A stretch of 64,000 nucleotides of DNA from Teichococcus coralli (GTDB taxonomy: Bacteria > Pseudomonadota > Alphaproteobacteria > Acetobacterales > Acetobacteraceae), in NCBI RefSeq assembly GCF_009829925.1, contig NZ_SNVJ01000019.1:1-64000 (forward strand), written 5' to 3'. This document shows positions 52,774-61,936 of this stretch, piece by piece. The notes under the pieces were generated by a model that worked only from the letters and a program-made list of their open reading frames with translations, was not told the DNA's origin and made no database searches. The translations under genes and the position numbers were made by a program. The stretch's first letter is position 1; each line of letters begins with the position of its first letter.

Positions 52774-53439
52774 AAAACGAACAGATCCTGCCATTCCACC
52801 GCATCGCCATTCTCGCCTTTGACGGGGTTCAGCCGATCGACCGGTCCGGCCCGGCGCAAGCTTTCGCCACGGCCAACGAGGAAGGCGCCGATCCGCCCTG
52901 CGCCATTCCAGGTGGCCGGCCGCTCCGCCGGCACCGCGGCCACGGTGCCCGGCTTCGGCATCGCCGTCGAGGCCTGTTCCGGCGGGCGCATCGGCACTCT
53001 TGTCATACCGGGCGGGCCCGGCGTCCATGCGCTGCGGCAGGATCGCGCCTGGGGCGCCTTTCTGCTGGCCATGGCTGCGCGGGCGGGCAGGGTGGCGGCG
53101 GGCCGCTTCGCCGCTGGCCTTCGCGCGGGGGCGCTTGAGTGGGCAGGCAAACCTCTGGAGGAGGTGATCCTGGGCGAAAGGCGGGCGCCGCCGGCACGCC
53201 CCGACCCCTTGCTCGGTCTGGCGCAGATCGCCGAGGCGGTCATGCTCACCGCAGCGGACCTCGACCTCTCCGATCCCCCCATCGTCTTCGTCAACGCGCG
53301 GTTCGAGCGCATGACAGGCTGGTCGCGGGCCGAGATCCCGGGGCGCAGCCCGCGCGTGCGGCAGGGGCCGCGCACCGATCCGGGCGCCCGCAGGGCGCTT
53401 GATCGGCATGCGTGCCGGGCGCTAGACCTCCCGCCATGA
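52774..53439 (+). pseudogene. chimeric pseudogene: DJ-1-type regulator fragment joined to a PAS fragment
   Basis: The first part, HRIAILAFDGVQPIDRSGPA, is the N terminus of a GlxA-type AraC regulator (DJ-1/PfpI domain). The frame shifts at about 52900, after which VPGFGIAVEACSGGRIGTLV and IPGGPGVHA continue the same domain. From about 53100 a different sequence begins, containing IVFVNARFERMTGWSRAEIP and a short GRSPRVRQGPRTD, which is a PAS domain close to the LOV core (usually GRNCRFLQG). The DNA-binding and kinase parts are gone and the usual LOV cysteine is absent, so no functional product is likely. The last bases overlap the following IclR start. Confidence 0.7.
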
Positions 53440-54185
53440 CCGGTAAAGCTCGGCCCGCTCCAGCGCTGGAAGGCGTCGCCTCGGCGGAGCGCCTGTTGAC
53501 CATCCTCAGCGCCTTCCGCAAAGGCGATTCCGCGCTGTCGCTGGCCGAGCTCTCGGCGCGCACGGGCCTGGTCAAGACGACGATCATGCGGCTGGCGGTG
53601 TCGCTGGAGGGCTTCGGCTACATCTCCCGCACGCCGGAGGGGCAGTATCGGCTGGATGCCGAGCTGCTGCGCCTCGGAATGATCTACCAGCAGTCCTTCC
53701 GGCTGGAGGCGCATGTGGTTCCGGTGCTCGAAACGCTGGTGGAGCGGACCGGGGAAAGCGCCTCCTTCTACATCCGCCGCGGCGACAACCGGCTCTGCCT
53801 GTTCCGGGTGGACTCGCCGCACCGCCTGCGGCTGCACGTGCGGCCGGGCGACCGGCTGCCGATGGACGGTTCCGCCATCGCACAGGTGCTGCGGCTGTTC
53901 ACCACCTCGCCCCTGCCGCCGGAAGCCGCGACGCTGGACTTCCCGCTCTACACCGCCGGGGCAAACGATCCGCATGTGGCCGGCATGGCCATGCCGGCCT
54001 TCGGGCCGGAGGAAGCGTTCGCCGGCGCGGTCTGCGTCACCGGCCCGATCACCCGCCTCACGGCCGAGGCAGCGGAGGCGGTCCGCCCCGTGCTGCGCGA
54101 GGCCGCGGCGCGGCTGACCCGCAGCCTGGGCGGCCGGATGCCGGAAAGCCCCGCTTTGCCAGCCGGCAGAAGATCGGGGGAGTGA
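53436..54185 (+). CDS. IclR family transcriptional regulator
   Basis: The protein has 249 residues. The N-terminal winged helix reads AERLLTILSAFRKGDSALSL and LSARTGLVKTTIMRLAVSLE. The effector domain follows. The ATG overlaps the stop of the pseudogene (ATGA). It may regulate the nearby operon at 54331-57934 or the divergent genes after it; an ATTTCGAAAT palindrome at 57976 is a possible site. Confidence 0.9.
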   Translation: MTGKARPAPALEGVASAERLLTILSAFRKGDSALSLAELSARTGLVKTTIMRLAVSLEGFGYISRTPEGQYRLDAELLRLGMIYQQSFRLEAHVVPVLETLVERTGESASFYIRRGDNRLCLFRVDSPHRLRLHVRPGDRLPMDGSAIAQVLRLFTTSPLPPEAATLDFPLYTAGANDPHVAGMAMPAFGPEEAFAGAVCVTGPITRLTAEAAEAVRPVLREAAARLTRSLGGRMPESPALPAGRRSGE

Positions 54186-54193
54186 ACTCCCCC
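54176..54193. other. hairpin over the IclR stop codon
   Basis: GGGGGAGT and ACTCCCCC form a perfect 8-bp inverted repeat around GA, overlapping the TGA of the IclR gene. It could be part of the transcription stop. It shares GGGGGAG/CTCCCCC with the following hairpin at 54295. Confidence 0.6.
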
Positions 54194-54294
54194 GCACCCC
54201 CTCCTTCCTTTCGCCCGTTCTCAGGTTCCGTTCACGGCGAAGGCGTTCCTGAAGGCCCGGCGGCAAACTGAAAGAAAAAAGAAGGGGGGGGTTC

Positions 54295-54318
54295 GGGGGG
54301 AGAATTCATTCTCCCCCC
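54295..54318. terminator. GC-rich hairpin between convergent genes
   Basis: GGGGGGAGAAT and ATTCTCCCCCC form a perfect 11-bp inverted repeat with a 2-base centre. It lies between convergent IclR and binding protein genes, 13 bases after the stop of the latter. The minus-strand side continues into C and T tracts (TTCTTTTTTCTTTC). It is the likely terminator for both. Confidence 0.65.
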
Positions 54319-54330
54319 GGCTTCGGCGCC

Positions 54331-55917
54331 TCACACCCGCCGCACGTTCCAGAACTTCACGAAGCCGTCGAGCACGCCGTCGATGTCGCGGCGCCAGGCC
54401 ATGGGCTGGAAGATCTGGCCGGTGGGCAGGAAGGTGGCGTCCTTCCAGGCCTGCGCCTGCATCTGCTCGGCCAGCTGCTTCTGCGCGGCGGGGTCGCGCT
54501 CATCCATCCAGGCATCGCGCAGCCGCTCCGCCTCCGCGCTGGTCGGCCAGCCATACCAGCCCTTGAGCCCGTTGGCGCGCGCCACGTTGGTCACCGCCGG
54601 GTTCAGGATGTTGAGCCCGGAGACCATGGAGGGAAACACGCTCCAGCCGCCCTTCTCCACCGGCTCGCGCGAGTTGCGGCGCTGGAACAGCGTGCCGCTG
54701 TCCATCGCCTGCACGTCCACGTTGAGCCCGATGCGCTGGAACAGGTCGATGCCGACCTGGCCGATCGGCGCGCTGACGGGATGGTCCATCGGCAGCATGA
54801 AGGCGACCTTCTCGCCCTTGTAGCCGGAAGCGGCCACCGCCTGCTTCGCGCGGGCGATGTCGGTCTTGCCGAAGAGATGGTCGAAGCCGACGTCGCTGGC
54901 CATCGGCGTGCCCGGGCAGAACATGCCGAGCTTGACGTGCCAGGTGTCGGGATCGCTGCTGTAGGCCTGCATGAACTGGGACTGGTCCACCGCGCCCAGC
55001 ACGGCGCGGCGCAGGGCGACGTTGTCGAAGGGCGGCTGGATGCAGTTGAAGCGCAGGATGGGCGTCAGGCCCTGGCGGTCCTTCACCTCGACGCGGACAT
55101 CCTTGTTGCGCCTGAGCAGGGCGACGAGATCCGGCGAGGGCGTCTCCCACCAGTCCGCCTCGCCCGCCATCAGCGCGCCGGAGGCGGCCGAGACGTCCGG
55201 CATGACGTTCCATTCCACCCGCTCGAAATGCGCGACCTTGGGGCCGGCGGTGCCGCCCACCACGCCCTCCGGCCGTGGCACGTAGCCGTCGAAGCGCGCA
55301 TAGGCGGCGCGGGCGCCGGCCATGTGCTCGCTTTCCAGGAAGCGAAATGGGCCGCTGCCGACGATCTCCGTCACCTGCTTGGCGGCATCGGTGCCGGCCA
55401 GCCGCTCCGGCATGATGGCGCACATGCTGGGCGAGGCCTTGGCCAGCGCCGCGGGCAGCAGCGGGAAGGGCTTCTTCAGGCGGAACAGGATCGTGCGGTC
55501 GTCCGGCGCGGAAAGCTCGTCCGTCGCGGCCATCAGCGCCTGCCCGAAGGAATCGCGCGAGGCCCAGCGGCGGATGCTGGCCACGCAGTCGCGCGCCCGC
55601 ACCGGCTCGTTGTCATGGAACTTGAGGCCGTCGCGCAGCGTCAGCCGCCAGCGGCGGCCGTCATCCTCGACCACGTGGCCCTGCACCATCTGCGGCTGCG
55701 GCTCGAACTGCGCGTCCAGGCCGTAGAGCGTGTCGAACACCATGAAGGCGTGGTTGCGCGTCGACGTCGCGGTGGTGGCCACCGGGTCGAGCAGCGACAG
55801 GTCCACGAAGGGGATGAAGCGCAGCACGCTCCGCTCCGCCCCTTGGGCGAGGCGCGGCATGGCCAGTGGAGACAGCGTCGCGGCGGCGGCCGCGCCCAGG
55901 AAATGGCGTCGCAGCAT
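54331..55917 (-). CDS. ABC transporter substrate-binding protein, peptide/opine family (SBP_bac_5)
   Basis: The protein has 528 residues. A Tat-like leader (RRHFLGAAAAATLSPL) precedes IPFVDLSLLDPVATTATSTR. The SBP_bac_5 signature regions are seen (FEPQPQMVQGHVVEDDGRRW, LTLRDGLKFHDNEPVRARDC). No permease or ATPase gene accompanies it here, so it is an orphan receptor or relies on a distant transporter. Confidence 0.9.
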   Translation of the reverse strand: MLRRHFLGAAAAATLSPLAMPRLAQGAERSVLRFIPFVDLSLLDPVATTATSTRNHAFMVFDTLYGLDAQFEPQPQMVQGHVVEDDGRRWRLTLRDGLKFHDNEPVRARDCVASIRRWASRDSFGQALMAATDELSAPDDRTILFRLKKPFPLLPAALAKASPSMCAIMPERLAGTDAAKQVTEIVGSGPFRFLESEHMAGARAAYARFDGYVPRPEGVVGGTAGPKVAHFERVEWNVMPDVSAASGALMAGEADWWETPSPDLVALLRRNKDVRVEVKDRQGLTPILRFNCIQPPFDNVALRRAVLGAVDQSQFMQAYSSDPDTWHVKLGMFCPGTPMASDVGFDHLFGKTDIARAKQAVAASGYKGEKVAFMLPMDHPVSAPIGQVGIDLFQRIGLNVDVQAMDSGTLFQRRNSREPVEKGGWSVFPSMVSGLNILNPAVTNVARANGLKGWYGWPTSAEAERLRDAWMDERDPAAQKQLAEQMQAQAWKDATFLPTGQIFQPMAWRRDIDGVLDGFVKFWNVRRV

Positions 55918-56004
55918 GGTTCGGACCTTCCTCTCGTGCCCTCTTTGGGGCGCTTGGTTGCAGGCGTGCGCGCCCCCCGGGGGAGGCGGGGGCGCGCGTC
56001 GCGT

Positions 56005-56919
56005 TCAGGCCGGCAGGATCTGGCCGGGCGCGGGCAGCTCGGCGCGCAGGATGCTGCCGGTCTCGGACTCGGTGATGAACAGGCTGCGCCGGTCCGCGCC
56101 GCCGAAGGCGAGGTTGGTGGTGGACCAGCCGGCGCAGGAGGCGACGCGCAGCAGCGGCTCGGCGCGCGACGAAAGGCGCCAGACCGTGCCGAAGCCGGCA
56201 TGCGCGACCAGCAGGCAGCCCTCCTGGTCGAGCGCCAGCCCGTCCGGCCCGCTCGGCCCGCCATGCATGTGGCAGAAGATGCTGGCCTTGGTCACGCTGC
56301 CATCGGCCTGCAGCGGCAGGCGCCAGATCTGGTTGGCGCGCGTCACCGCGACCAGCAGGTGGCTTCCATCCGCCGCCAGCACGATGCCGTTGGGGCTCGG
56401 GATGGTGTTGATCAGGCAGCTCAGCCGGCCATCCGGCTCCAGCCGCCAGACGCGGCCTGTGGGGTCCTGCAGCCCGGTCTGCCCCTGGTCGGTGAAGAAG
56501 ATGTCGCCGGCCGCCGAGAAGCAGAGGTCGTTGACGCCCTTGAAGCTTTCGGAGCGCGCCGTCTCCAGCAGCGGCGTGACGGCGCCGGTGTCCGGGTCCA
56601 GCAGCATCAGGCCGCGCTTGTAGTCGGTGATGACGAAGCGGCCGTCGGGCGCGATCTTCATGCCGTTGGGCCAGCCGTCATACTCGGCGACCTGCTGCCA
56701 TTCGCCCGCGGGCGAGACGCGGAAGATGCGGCCGAAGGGAATGTCGGTGACGTAGAGCCGGCCCTCGCGGTCGAAGACCGGGCCTTCCAGGAAGCTGTCG
56801 ACCGGCTTGCCGGCGCGGTTGGCGTCGCTCCAGGCGGTGCGGCGCAGGTCGCGGAAGCGGTCCGGCAGGCGCGAGAACAGCGTGGTCTCGACGCGCGGCG
56901 GCGGGGCGAAGAAGCTCAT
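56005..56919 (-). CDS. SMP-30/gluconolactonase family lactonase
   Basis: The protein has 304 residues. FLEGPVFDREGRLYVTDIPF has the metal-binding Glu, PNGMKIAPDG and SGPDGLALDQEG further blades with Asn/Asp ligands. These six-blade propeller lactonases hydrolyse sugar or other lactones. It follows a Bug gene on the same strand after 10 bases. A lactone intermediate is plausible because two LigI-like amidohydrolases are nearby. Confidence 0.88.
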   Translation of the reverse strand: MSFFAPPPRVETTLFSRLPDRFRDLRRTAWSDANRAGKPVDSFLEGPVFDREGRLYVTDIPFGRIFRVSPAGEWQQVAEYDGWPNGMKIAPDGRFVITDYKRGLMLLDPDTGAVTPLLETARSESFKGVNDLCFSAAGDIFFTDQGQTGLQDPTGRVWRLEPDGRLSCLINTIPSPNGIVLAADGSHLLVAVTRANQIWRLPLQADGSVTKASIFCHMHGGPSGPDGLALDQEGCLLVAHAGFGTVWRLSSRAEPLLRVASCAGWSTTNLAFGGADRRSLFITESETGSILRAELPAPGQILPA

Positions 56920-56929
56920 GGGCGAACCC

Positions 56930-57934
56930 TCACTGCCGCTCGATGCCGGCGCTCTTGGCGACCTCCGCCCAGAGTTCCTTCTCCCGCTGGATCAGCTTCG
57001 CGAATTCGGCGGGCGGCATGCCGCCGGGCTCGGCCGCCAGCGTCTTGAGGAAGGCCAGCATGTCCTCGTCGCGCAGGGAAGCCGCCATCGCCTGGTAAAG
57101 CTGGTCGATCACCGGCTGCGGCGTGCCGCGCGGCGCCGCGAGGCCGGACCAGTTGATGATGCTGAAGCCCTTCAGCCCGGCCTCGCCGAAGGTGGGCGTG
57201 TCCGGCAGCGCCTCCACGCGGTGCTCGCCGCTGATCGCCAGCGGCCGCAGCAGCCCGCCCTTGATGCCGCCGAGGCCGGAGCCCAGCGAGGGCATGGCCA
57301 TGTCCACCTCGCCGGAGATGGTCGCCGTCACCGCCTCTCCGCCGCCCTTGTAGGGCACGTGGAACAGCTTCACCCCGGCGGCCTGCTGGAAGGCCTCGGC
57401 CGAGAGGTGCAGCGAGCTGCCGACGCCGCCGGAGCCGAAGGTGATCTTGTTCGGCTCGCGCTTCGCCGCCGCGATCAGCGAGGCCAGGTCCTTGTAGGGC
57501 GACTTGGCGTTGACCAGCAGCAGCACCGGCGAGAAGGCGCTGACGCTGACCGGCGCGAAGGCCCCGGCATGGTCGAAGGGCAGGTTGTTGAACAGGTAGG
57601 GCAGGGTTGCGTAGGTGTTGTCGATCGCCAGCAGCGTCTGCCCGTCCGGATCGGAACGCGCCACGTCGGCCGCGCCGATGGTGCCCGTGGCGCCCGGCTT
57701 GTTCTCGACGACGAAGGGTTGCCCCAGCCGGGCGGAAAGCTTCTGCGCCATGCGCCGGGCCACCACGTCCACCGCGCCGCCGGGCGCCCAGGGCACCACG
57801 ATGCGCACCGGGCGGGAGGGGTAGGACGAGGCCGCCAGGGCCGGGCGCGCCAGGGCGCCCAGGGCCAGGCCCGCGCCGGCGAGCAGCAGGCGGCGGCGCG
57901 GCAGCAGTGGGGTGGCGGGGGTGGAAAGCGGCAT
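56930..57934 (-). CDS. Bug family TTT substrate-binding protein
   Basis: The protein has 334 residues. Signal peptide, then RPVRIVVPWAPGGAVDVVAR, VVENKPGATGTIGAADVARS and the GQTLLA segment. First gene of the minus-strand operon with the SMP-30 lactonase; divergent from the RraA gene. Probably imports the substrate of that cluster. Confidence 0.92.
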   Translation of the reverse strand: MPLSTPATPLLPRRRLLLAGAGLALGALARPALAASSYPSRPVRIVVPWAPGGAVDVVARRMAQKLSARLGQPFVVENKPGATGTIGAADVARSDPDGQTLLAIDNTYATLPYLFNNLPFDHAGAFAPVSVSAFSPVLLLVNAKSPYKDLASLIAAAKREPNKITFGSGGVGSSLHLSAEAFQQAAGVKLFHVPYKGGGEAVTATISGEVDMAMPSLGSGLGGIKGGLLRPLAISGEHRVEALPDTPTFGEAGLKGFSIINWSGLAAPRGTPQPVIDQLYQAMAASLRDEDMLAFLKTLAAEPGGMPPAEFAKLIQREKELWAEVAKSAGIERQ

Positions 57935-57975
57935 CGGGCAGGCTCCTCCCAGAGCGTTTGGCCGGTTGGCCGTGA

Positions 57976-57985
57976 ATTTCGAAAT
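57976..57985. promoter_or_regulatory. ATTTCGAAAT palindrome in divergent promoter
   Basis: A perfect 10-bp palindrome lies between the divergent Bug (57934) and RraA (58063) genes. Such AT-rich symmetric words are typical IclR-type operator cores. An IclR gene is at 53436, but no direct link is proven. Confidence 0.45.
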
Positions 57986-58062
57986 GACGTTGCATTTTTT
58001 CTCGCGCTCCGCAAGTCTGCCGTTCAGGCCGCCGCAGGGCGGTGGATCGCTGGAGGAAAACG

Positions 58063-58740
58063 ATGGGTCTGGGCTTCAGGATTTTGCCGCGCACCCAAGG
58101 GGTGTCCGCGGAATGGGTGGAGCGCTTCCGCGACCTGCCGGTGGCCAATGTCAGCGACGTCATGTCGCGAATGACGGCCGGCGGCCCGCGCCTGCGGTCG
58201 ATGCACGATGGCGCCCCGCTGCGCGGCCCGGCCTTCACGGTGAAGACCCGCCCGGGCGACAACCTCATGATCCACAAGGCGCTGGCGCTCGCCGCGCCGG
58301 GCGACGTCATCGTCGTGGATGCCGGCGGCGACCTCACCAACGCGCTGATCGGCGAGCTGATGCTGGCCCAGATGGTGCGCCGCGGCCTTGGCGGCATCGT
58401 GATCAACGGCGCCATCCGCGACAGCGCCGCCATCGCCGCGCAATCCTTCCCGGTCTTTGCCGCCGGCATCACCCATCGCGGCCCCTACAAGGACGGCCCC
58501 GGCGAGATCAACGTGCCGGTCGCGCTCGACGGCATGGTGATCGAGCCCGGCGACCTCATCCTCGGCGACGATGACGGGCTGCTCTGCGTGCCCTTCGGCA
58601 GCGTCGAGGCGATCCACGCCGCCGCCACGGCCAAGCAGGCGGCCGAGCACAAGCAGATGGCGAACATCGAGGCCGGCACGCACGACGCCGCCTGGGTGGA
58701 CGCGACGCTGCGCCGGCTCGGCTGCGAGGGGCTGGAATGA
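58063..58740 (+). CDS. RraA family protein (4-hydroxy-4-methyl-2-oxoglutarate aldolase-like)
   Basis: The protein has 225 residues. LPVANVSDVMSRMTAG with the downstream GGIVINGAIRDSAAI and GAVRDx-type Arg, and ILGDDDGLLCVPFGSV, are the signatures of the RraA/HMG aldolase fold. GELMLAQMVRRGLGGI is the class-specific helix. In catabolic clusters these enzymes cleave 4-carboxy-4-hydroxy-2-oxoadipate to pyruvate and oxaloacetate. The start is placed after TGGAGGAAAACG. Followed by a dehydrogenase gene with overlap (ATGA). Confidence 0.88.
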   Translation: MGLGFRILPRTQGVSAEWVERFRDLPVANVSDVMSRMTAGGPRLRSMHDGAPLRGPAFTVKTRPGDNLMIHKALALAAPGDVIVVDAGGDLTNALIGELMLAQMVRRGLGGIVINGAIRDSAAIAAQSFPVFAAGITHRGPYKDGPGEINVPVALDGMVIEPGDLILGDDDGLLCVPFGSVEAIHAAATAKQAAEHKQMANIEAGTHDAAWVDATLRRLGCEGLE

Positions 58741-59735
58741 CCCGCCCCGTCGTCCTCATCACCGCCGCCCGGCTGGCGCCGGAGGCCATGGCCATGCTGG
58801 AGCAGGCCGGGCTGAACCCGGTCTGCACCACCGGCTATCCCGGCGAGGCGGAGCTGCTGGCGGCCATCGCCGCGCACCGGCCGGTGGCGCTGCTGCACCG
58901 GCAGGGCCGCATCGACGGCACCGTGATGGATGCCGCCGCGCCGGACCTGCGCGTGGTGGCCCGCCACGGCGCCGGCATCGACGGCATCGACGTGCCCGCC
59001 GCGCGGTCGCGCAGCCTCACGGTGACGCGCGCCGCCGGGGCGAATTCCCGCTCCGTCGCCGAGCACGCGATGGCGCTGATGCTGGCCCTGCTGAAGGACC
59101 TGCCCGACGTCAGCGAGAAGATGCGCGACGGCCTGTGGGAGAAGACCGCCCGCATGACGCGCGACATCGAGGGCATGACGCTCGGCATCGTCGGCCATGG
59201 CGCGATCGGCTCCAAGGTGGCGCGCTTCGCGGCGGCTTTCGGCATGCGCGTGCTGGCCTACGACCCCTATCTGCCCGAGGGGCCGCTGCCCGGCCCGGCC
59301 GAGCGGGTGCCGACGCTCGAGGCGCTGCTGGCCGAGGCCGAGGTGCTGTCGCTGCACTGCCCGCTGGAGCCGGAGACGCGCGGCATGATCGGCGCCGCCG
59401 AGCTCGCGCGGCTGCCGAAGGGCGCCATCCTGGTGCACACCGCCCGCGGCGGCATCGTGGACGAGGCGGCGCTGGTGGCGGCGCTGGAGTCCGGCCAGCT
59501 CGCCTGGGCAGGCGTGGACGTCTTCAGCACCGAGCCGCTGCCCGGGGACAGCCCGCTGCGCCGGCACCCGCACCTGGTGCCGACGCCGCATCTGGCCGCC
59601 AACACGCCGCGCGGCGCCGTCGCCATGGCGACCAGCGCGGCGGAGAGCATCATCGCCGTGCTCGCCGGCCGCCGCCCGGCCACGGACGGCGCCGTGGTGG
59701 TCGAAGGCGGCCTCGCCGCGCTCGCCACCGCCTGA
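58737..59735 (+). CDS. D-isomer-specific 2-hydroxyacid dehydrogenase
   Basis: The protein has 332 residues. GMTLGIVGHGAIGSKVARF is the NAD-binding motif, LHCPLEPETRGMIGAAEL the second signature, LVHTARGGIVDEAALVAAL the third with the catalytic Arg, and HLVPTPHLAANTPRGAVAM the His. It reduces or oxidises a 2-keto/2-hydroxy acid with NAD(P). It is coupled to the RraA gene by a four-base overlap. Confidence 0.92.
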   Translation: MTRPVVLITAARLAPEAMAMLEQAGLNPVCTTGYPGEAELLAAIAAHRPVALLHRQGRIDGTVMDAAAPDLRVVARHGAGIDGIDVPAARSRSLTVTRAAGANSRSVAEHAMALMLALLKDLPDVSEKMRDGLWEKTARMTRDIEGMTLGIVGHGAIGSKVARFAAAFGMRVLAYDPYLPEGPLPGPAERVPTLEALLAEAEVLSLHCPLEPETRGMIGAAELARLPKGAILVHTARGGIVDEAALVAALESGQLAWAGVDVFSTEPLPGDSPLRRHPHLVPTPHLAANTPRGAVAMATSAAESIIAVLAGRRPATDGAVVVEGGLAALATA

Positions 59736-59852
59736 CCGCCGGGGGCCACGGCCCCCGGCCCATCGCGAAGGACCATCGTGCGGGAGGCTCCCCTTCCGCG
59801 CGCCGCGCCGGCGCATGCCCGGCGCCAAGACCGACAGGAAGGAGGACCAGGA

Positions 59853-60839
59853 ATGACCGATACGCCGAGACTGGGGCGCCGCGCCGCCCTGCTGGCAGCC
59901 CCGGGCCTGCTGCTCGCCGCCCGGACCGCCCGGGCGCAGGCGGGCGACTGGCCGAACCGCCCGGTGCGCGTCATCGTGCCCTGGCCGCCGGGCGGCACCG
60001 CCGACGTGGTGGCCCGCATGCTGTTCATCGCCGTCGCCGAGGCCAGCGGCCAGCCCTTCGTGATCGAGAACCGCGCCGGGGCCACCGGCACGATCGGCGC
60101 CGCCGCCGCCGCGCAGGCAACCCCCGACGGCTACACGGTGCTCTACGGCTCCACCGGCCTCTCGGTGGAGGCCGCGCTGTTCAAGAACCTCAGCTACAGC
60201 GCGCAGCACGACTTCGTGCCGGTGTTCCGCTCCATCACCGTGCCGCAGCTCGTGCTGGTGAACCCGAAGGTGAAGGCCAGCACGCCGGCCGAGCTGATCG
60301 CGCTGTCCAAGGCCACGCCGGGCGGGCTGAACGGGGCGTCGGCCGGCATCGGCTCGATCCAGCACCTGGCGCTGGAGCTGTTCGCGAAGGAATCCGGCGC
60401 GCCGGTCAACCACGTGCCCTATCGCGGCGGCGCGCCCATCTATGCCGACCTGATGTCCGGGCAGGTGGACCTGTATTTCGGCAACGTCAACGGCCCCATC
60501 GCCTTCCTCAAGGAGGGCACGCTGCGCGCCCTGGCGCATACCGGCCGCGGCCGCCTCGCCGCGCTGCCGGACCTGCCGCCGCTGTCGGATACGCTGCCGG
60601 GCTTCGAAACCTACGAGTGGAACGGCGTCTTTGTCCCGAAGGGCACGCCCGACGCCATCGTCGCCAAGCTGAACACTTTGCTGAACGCCGCCCAGGCGAA
60701 GCCCGAGATCGCCGAGAAGCTGCGCGCGCAGGAGCTGCAGACGGAGCCCAACACGCCGCAGCAGTTCGCCGCCTTCTTCCAGGCGCAGAGCCGGCGCTGG
60801 CAGGGCTTCGTGAAGGAGGCCGGGATCACGCTGGAGTAG
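59853..60839 (+). CDS. Bug family TTT substrate-binding protein
   Basis: The protein has 328 residues. After a leader (RRAALLAAPGLLLAARTARA) come RPVRVIVPWPPGGTADVVAR, VIENRAGATGTIGAAAAAQA and GYTVLYG. The start ATG at 59853 has GGAAGGAGG upstream. It lies between the dehydrogenase and amidohydrolase genes as part of a five-or-six-gene unit. Confidence 0.92.
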   Translation: MTDTPRLGRRAALLAAPGLLLAARTARAQAGDWPNRPVRVIVPWPPGGTADVVARMLFIAVAEASGQPFVIENRAGATGTIGAAAAAQATPDGYTVLYGSTGLSVEAALFKNLSYSAQHDFVPVFRSITVPQLVLVNPKVKASTPAELIALSKATPGGLNGASAGIGSIQHLALELFAKESGAPVNHVPYRGGAPIYADLMSGQVDLYFGNVNGPIAFLKEGTLRALAHTGRGRLAALPDLPPLSDTLPGFETYEWNGVFVPKGTPDAIVAKLNTLLNAAQAKPEIAEKLRAQELQTEPNTPQQFAAFFQAQSRRWQGFVKEAGITLE

Positions 60840-60844
60840 GCGTC

Positions 60845-61936
60845 ATGGCATCCGCACCCCATAGCCCGCACATCCCGGTGCGCGAGGACTGGCTGGCGCG
60901 CGGCGTTGAGCCGCCGCTGGAGCCCGCTCTGCCCATCGTGGACCCGCACCACCACCTGTGGGACCGCCCGGGCGACCGCTATTTGTTCGACGACCTGCTG
61001 CGCGACACGCGCAGCGGGCACGACATCCGCGCCACGGTGTTCGTCACCTGCCGCGCGATGTTCCGCGCCGGGGGGCCGGAGGCGATGCGGCCGGTCGGCG
61101 AGACGGAGTTCGTCAACGGCGTCGCGGCGCAGAGCGCCAGCGGCCTCTACGGGAAGCTGCGGGCCTGCCAGGGCATCGTCGGCTTCGCCGACCTGACGCT
61201 GGGCGAGCGGGTGGCGCCGGTGCTGGAGGCGCATCTGCGCGCCGCGCCGGAGCGCTTCCGCGGCATCCGCAACAACACCGCCTTCCACCCCGATCCCGCC
61301 ATCCAGACCAACCCGGTGAAGCCGCGCGAGGGGCTGCTGGCCGACCCCGCCTTCCTGCGCGGCGCCGCCCTGCTGCCGCGCCACGGGCTGACGCTCGACG
61401 TCTGGGCCTACCATACCCAGCTCGCGGAAGTGGAGGCGCTGGCGCGCGCGCTGCCGGACCTCACGGTGATCCTCGATCATATGGGCGGGCCGATCGGCAT
61501 CGGCCCCTTCGCCGGCCGGCGGGAGGAGGTGTTCGGTGTCTGGCGGGCCGCGATGCGGCGGCTGGCGGCGCTGCCGAACCTGCGCGTCAAGCTCGGCGGC
61601 CTTGGCATGGCGCTGAGCGGCTTCGACTTCCACCGCGCCGACACCCCGCCCGGCTCGGCCACGCTGGCCGCCGCCTGGGCGCCCTATGTCGAGACCTGCA
61701 TCGAACTCTTCGGCGCGCGGCGCTGCATGTTCGAGAGCAACTTCTCCGTGGACAAGGGCATGTTCGGCTACGGCACCTGCTGGAACGCCTTCAAGCGCAT
61801 CGCCGCCGCCGCCTCGGCCGACGAGAAGGCGGCGCTCTTCGCCGGCACCGCCATCAAGACCTATCGCCTGCCGCCGCATCTCGGCCAGCCCCGGCCAACC
61901 TCCCAGCAACCAGCCCCGCAGGAGCCTTCCGCATGA
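60845..61936 (+). CDS. amidohydrolase family protein (LigI-like lactonase type)
   Basis: The protein has 363 residues. IVDPHHHLWDRPGDRYLFDD is the metal-binding HxHxxD-like start of the amidohydrolase-2 family, HMGGPIGIGPFAGRREEV and MFESNFSVDKGMFGYGTCWN the later strands. Such TIM-barrel enzymes hydrolyse lactones or decarboxylate. It begins 5 bases after the Bug stop. Closest to the 2-pyrone-4,6-dicarboxylate lactonase/amidohydrolase-2 group, but the substrate is not defined. Confidence 0.85.
   Translation: MASAPHSPHIPVREDWLARGVEPPLEPALPIVDPHHHLWDRPGDRYLFDDLLRDTRSGHDIRATVFVTCRAMFRAGGPEAMRPVGETEFVNGVAAQSASGLYGKLRACQGIVGFADLTLGERVAPVLEAHLRAAPERFRGIRNNTAFHPDPAIQTNPVKPREGLLADPAFLRGAALLPRHGLTLDVWAYHTQLAEVEALARALPDLTVILDHMGGPIGIGPFAGRREEVFGVWRAAMRRLAALPNLRVKLGGLGMALSGFDFHRADTPPGSATLAAAWAPYVETCIELFGARRCMFESNFSVDKGMFGYGTCWNAFKRIAAAASADEKAALFAGTAIKTYRLPPHLGQPRPTSQQPAPQEPSA

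Noticed and set aside
58571..61936. 1121-codon plus-strand frame over the RraA, dehydrogenase and Bug genes
   Set aside because: Only the final third is real (amidohydrolase at 60845). The rest is read-through of a wrong frame.
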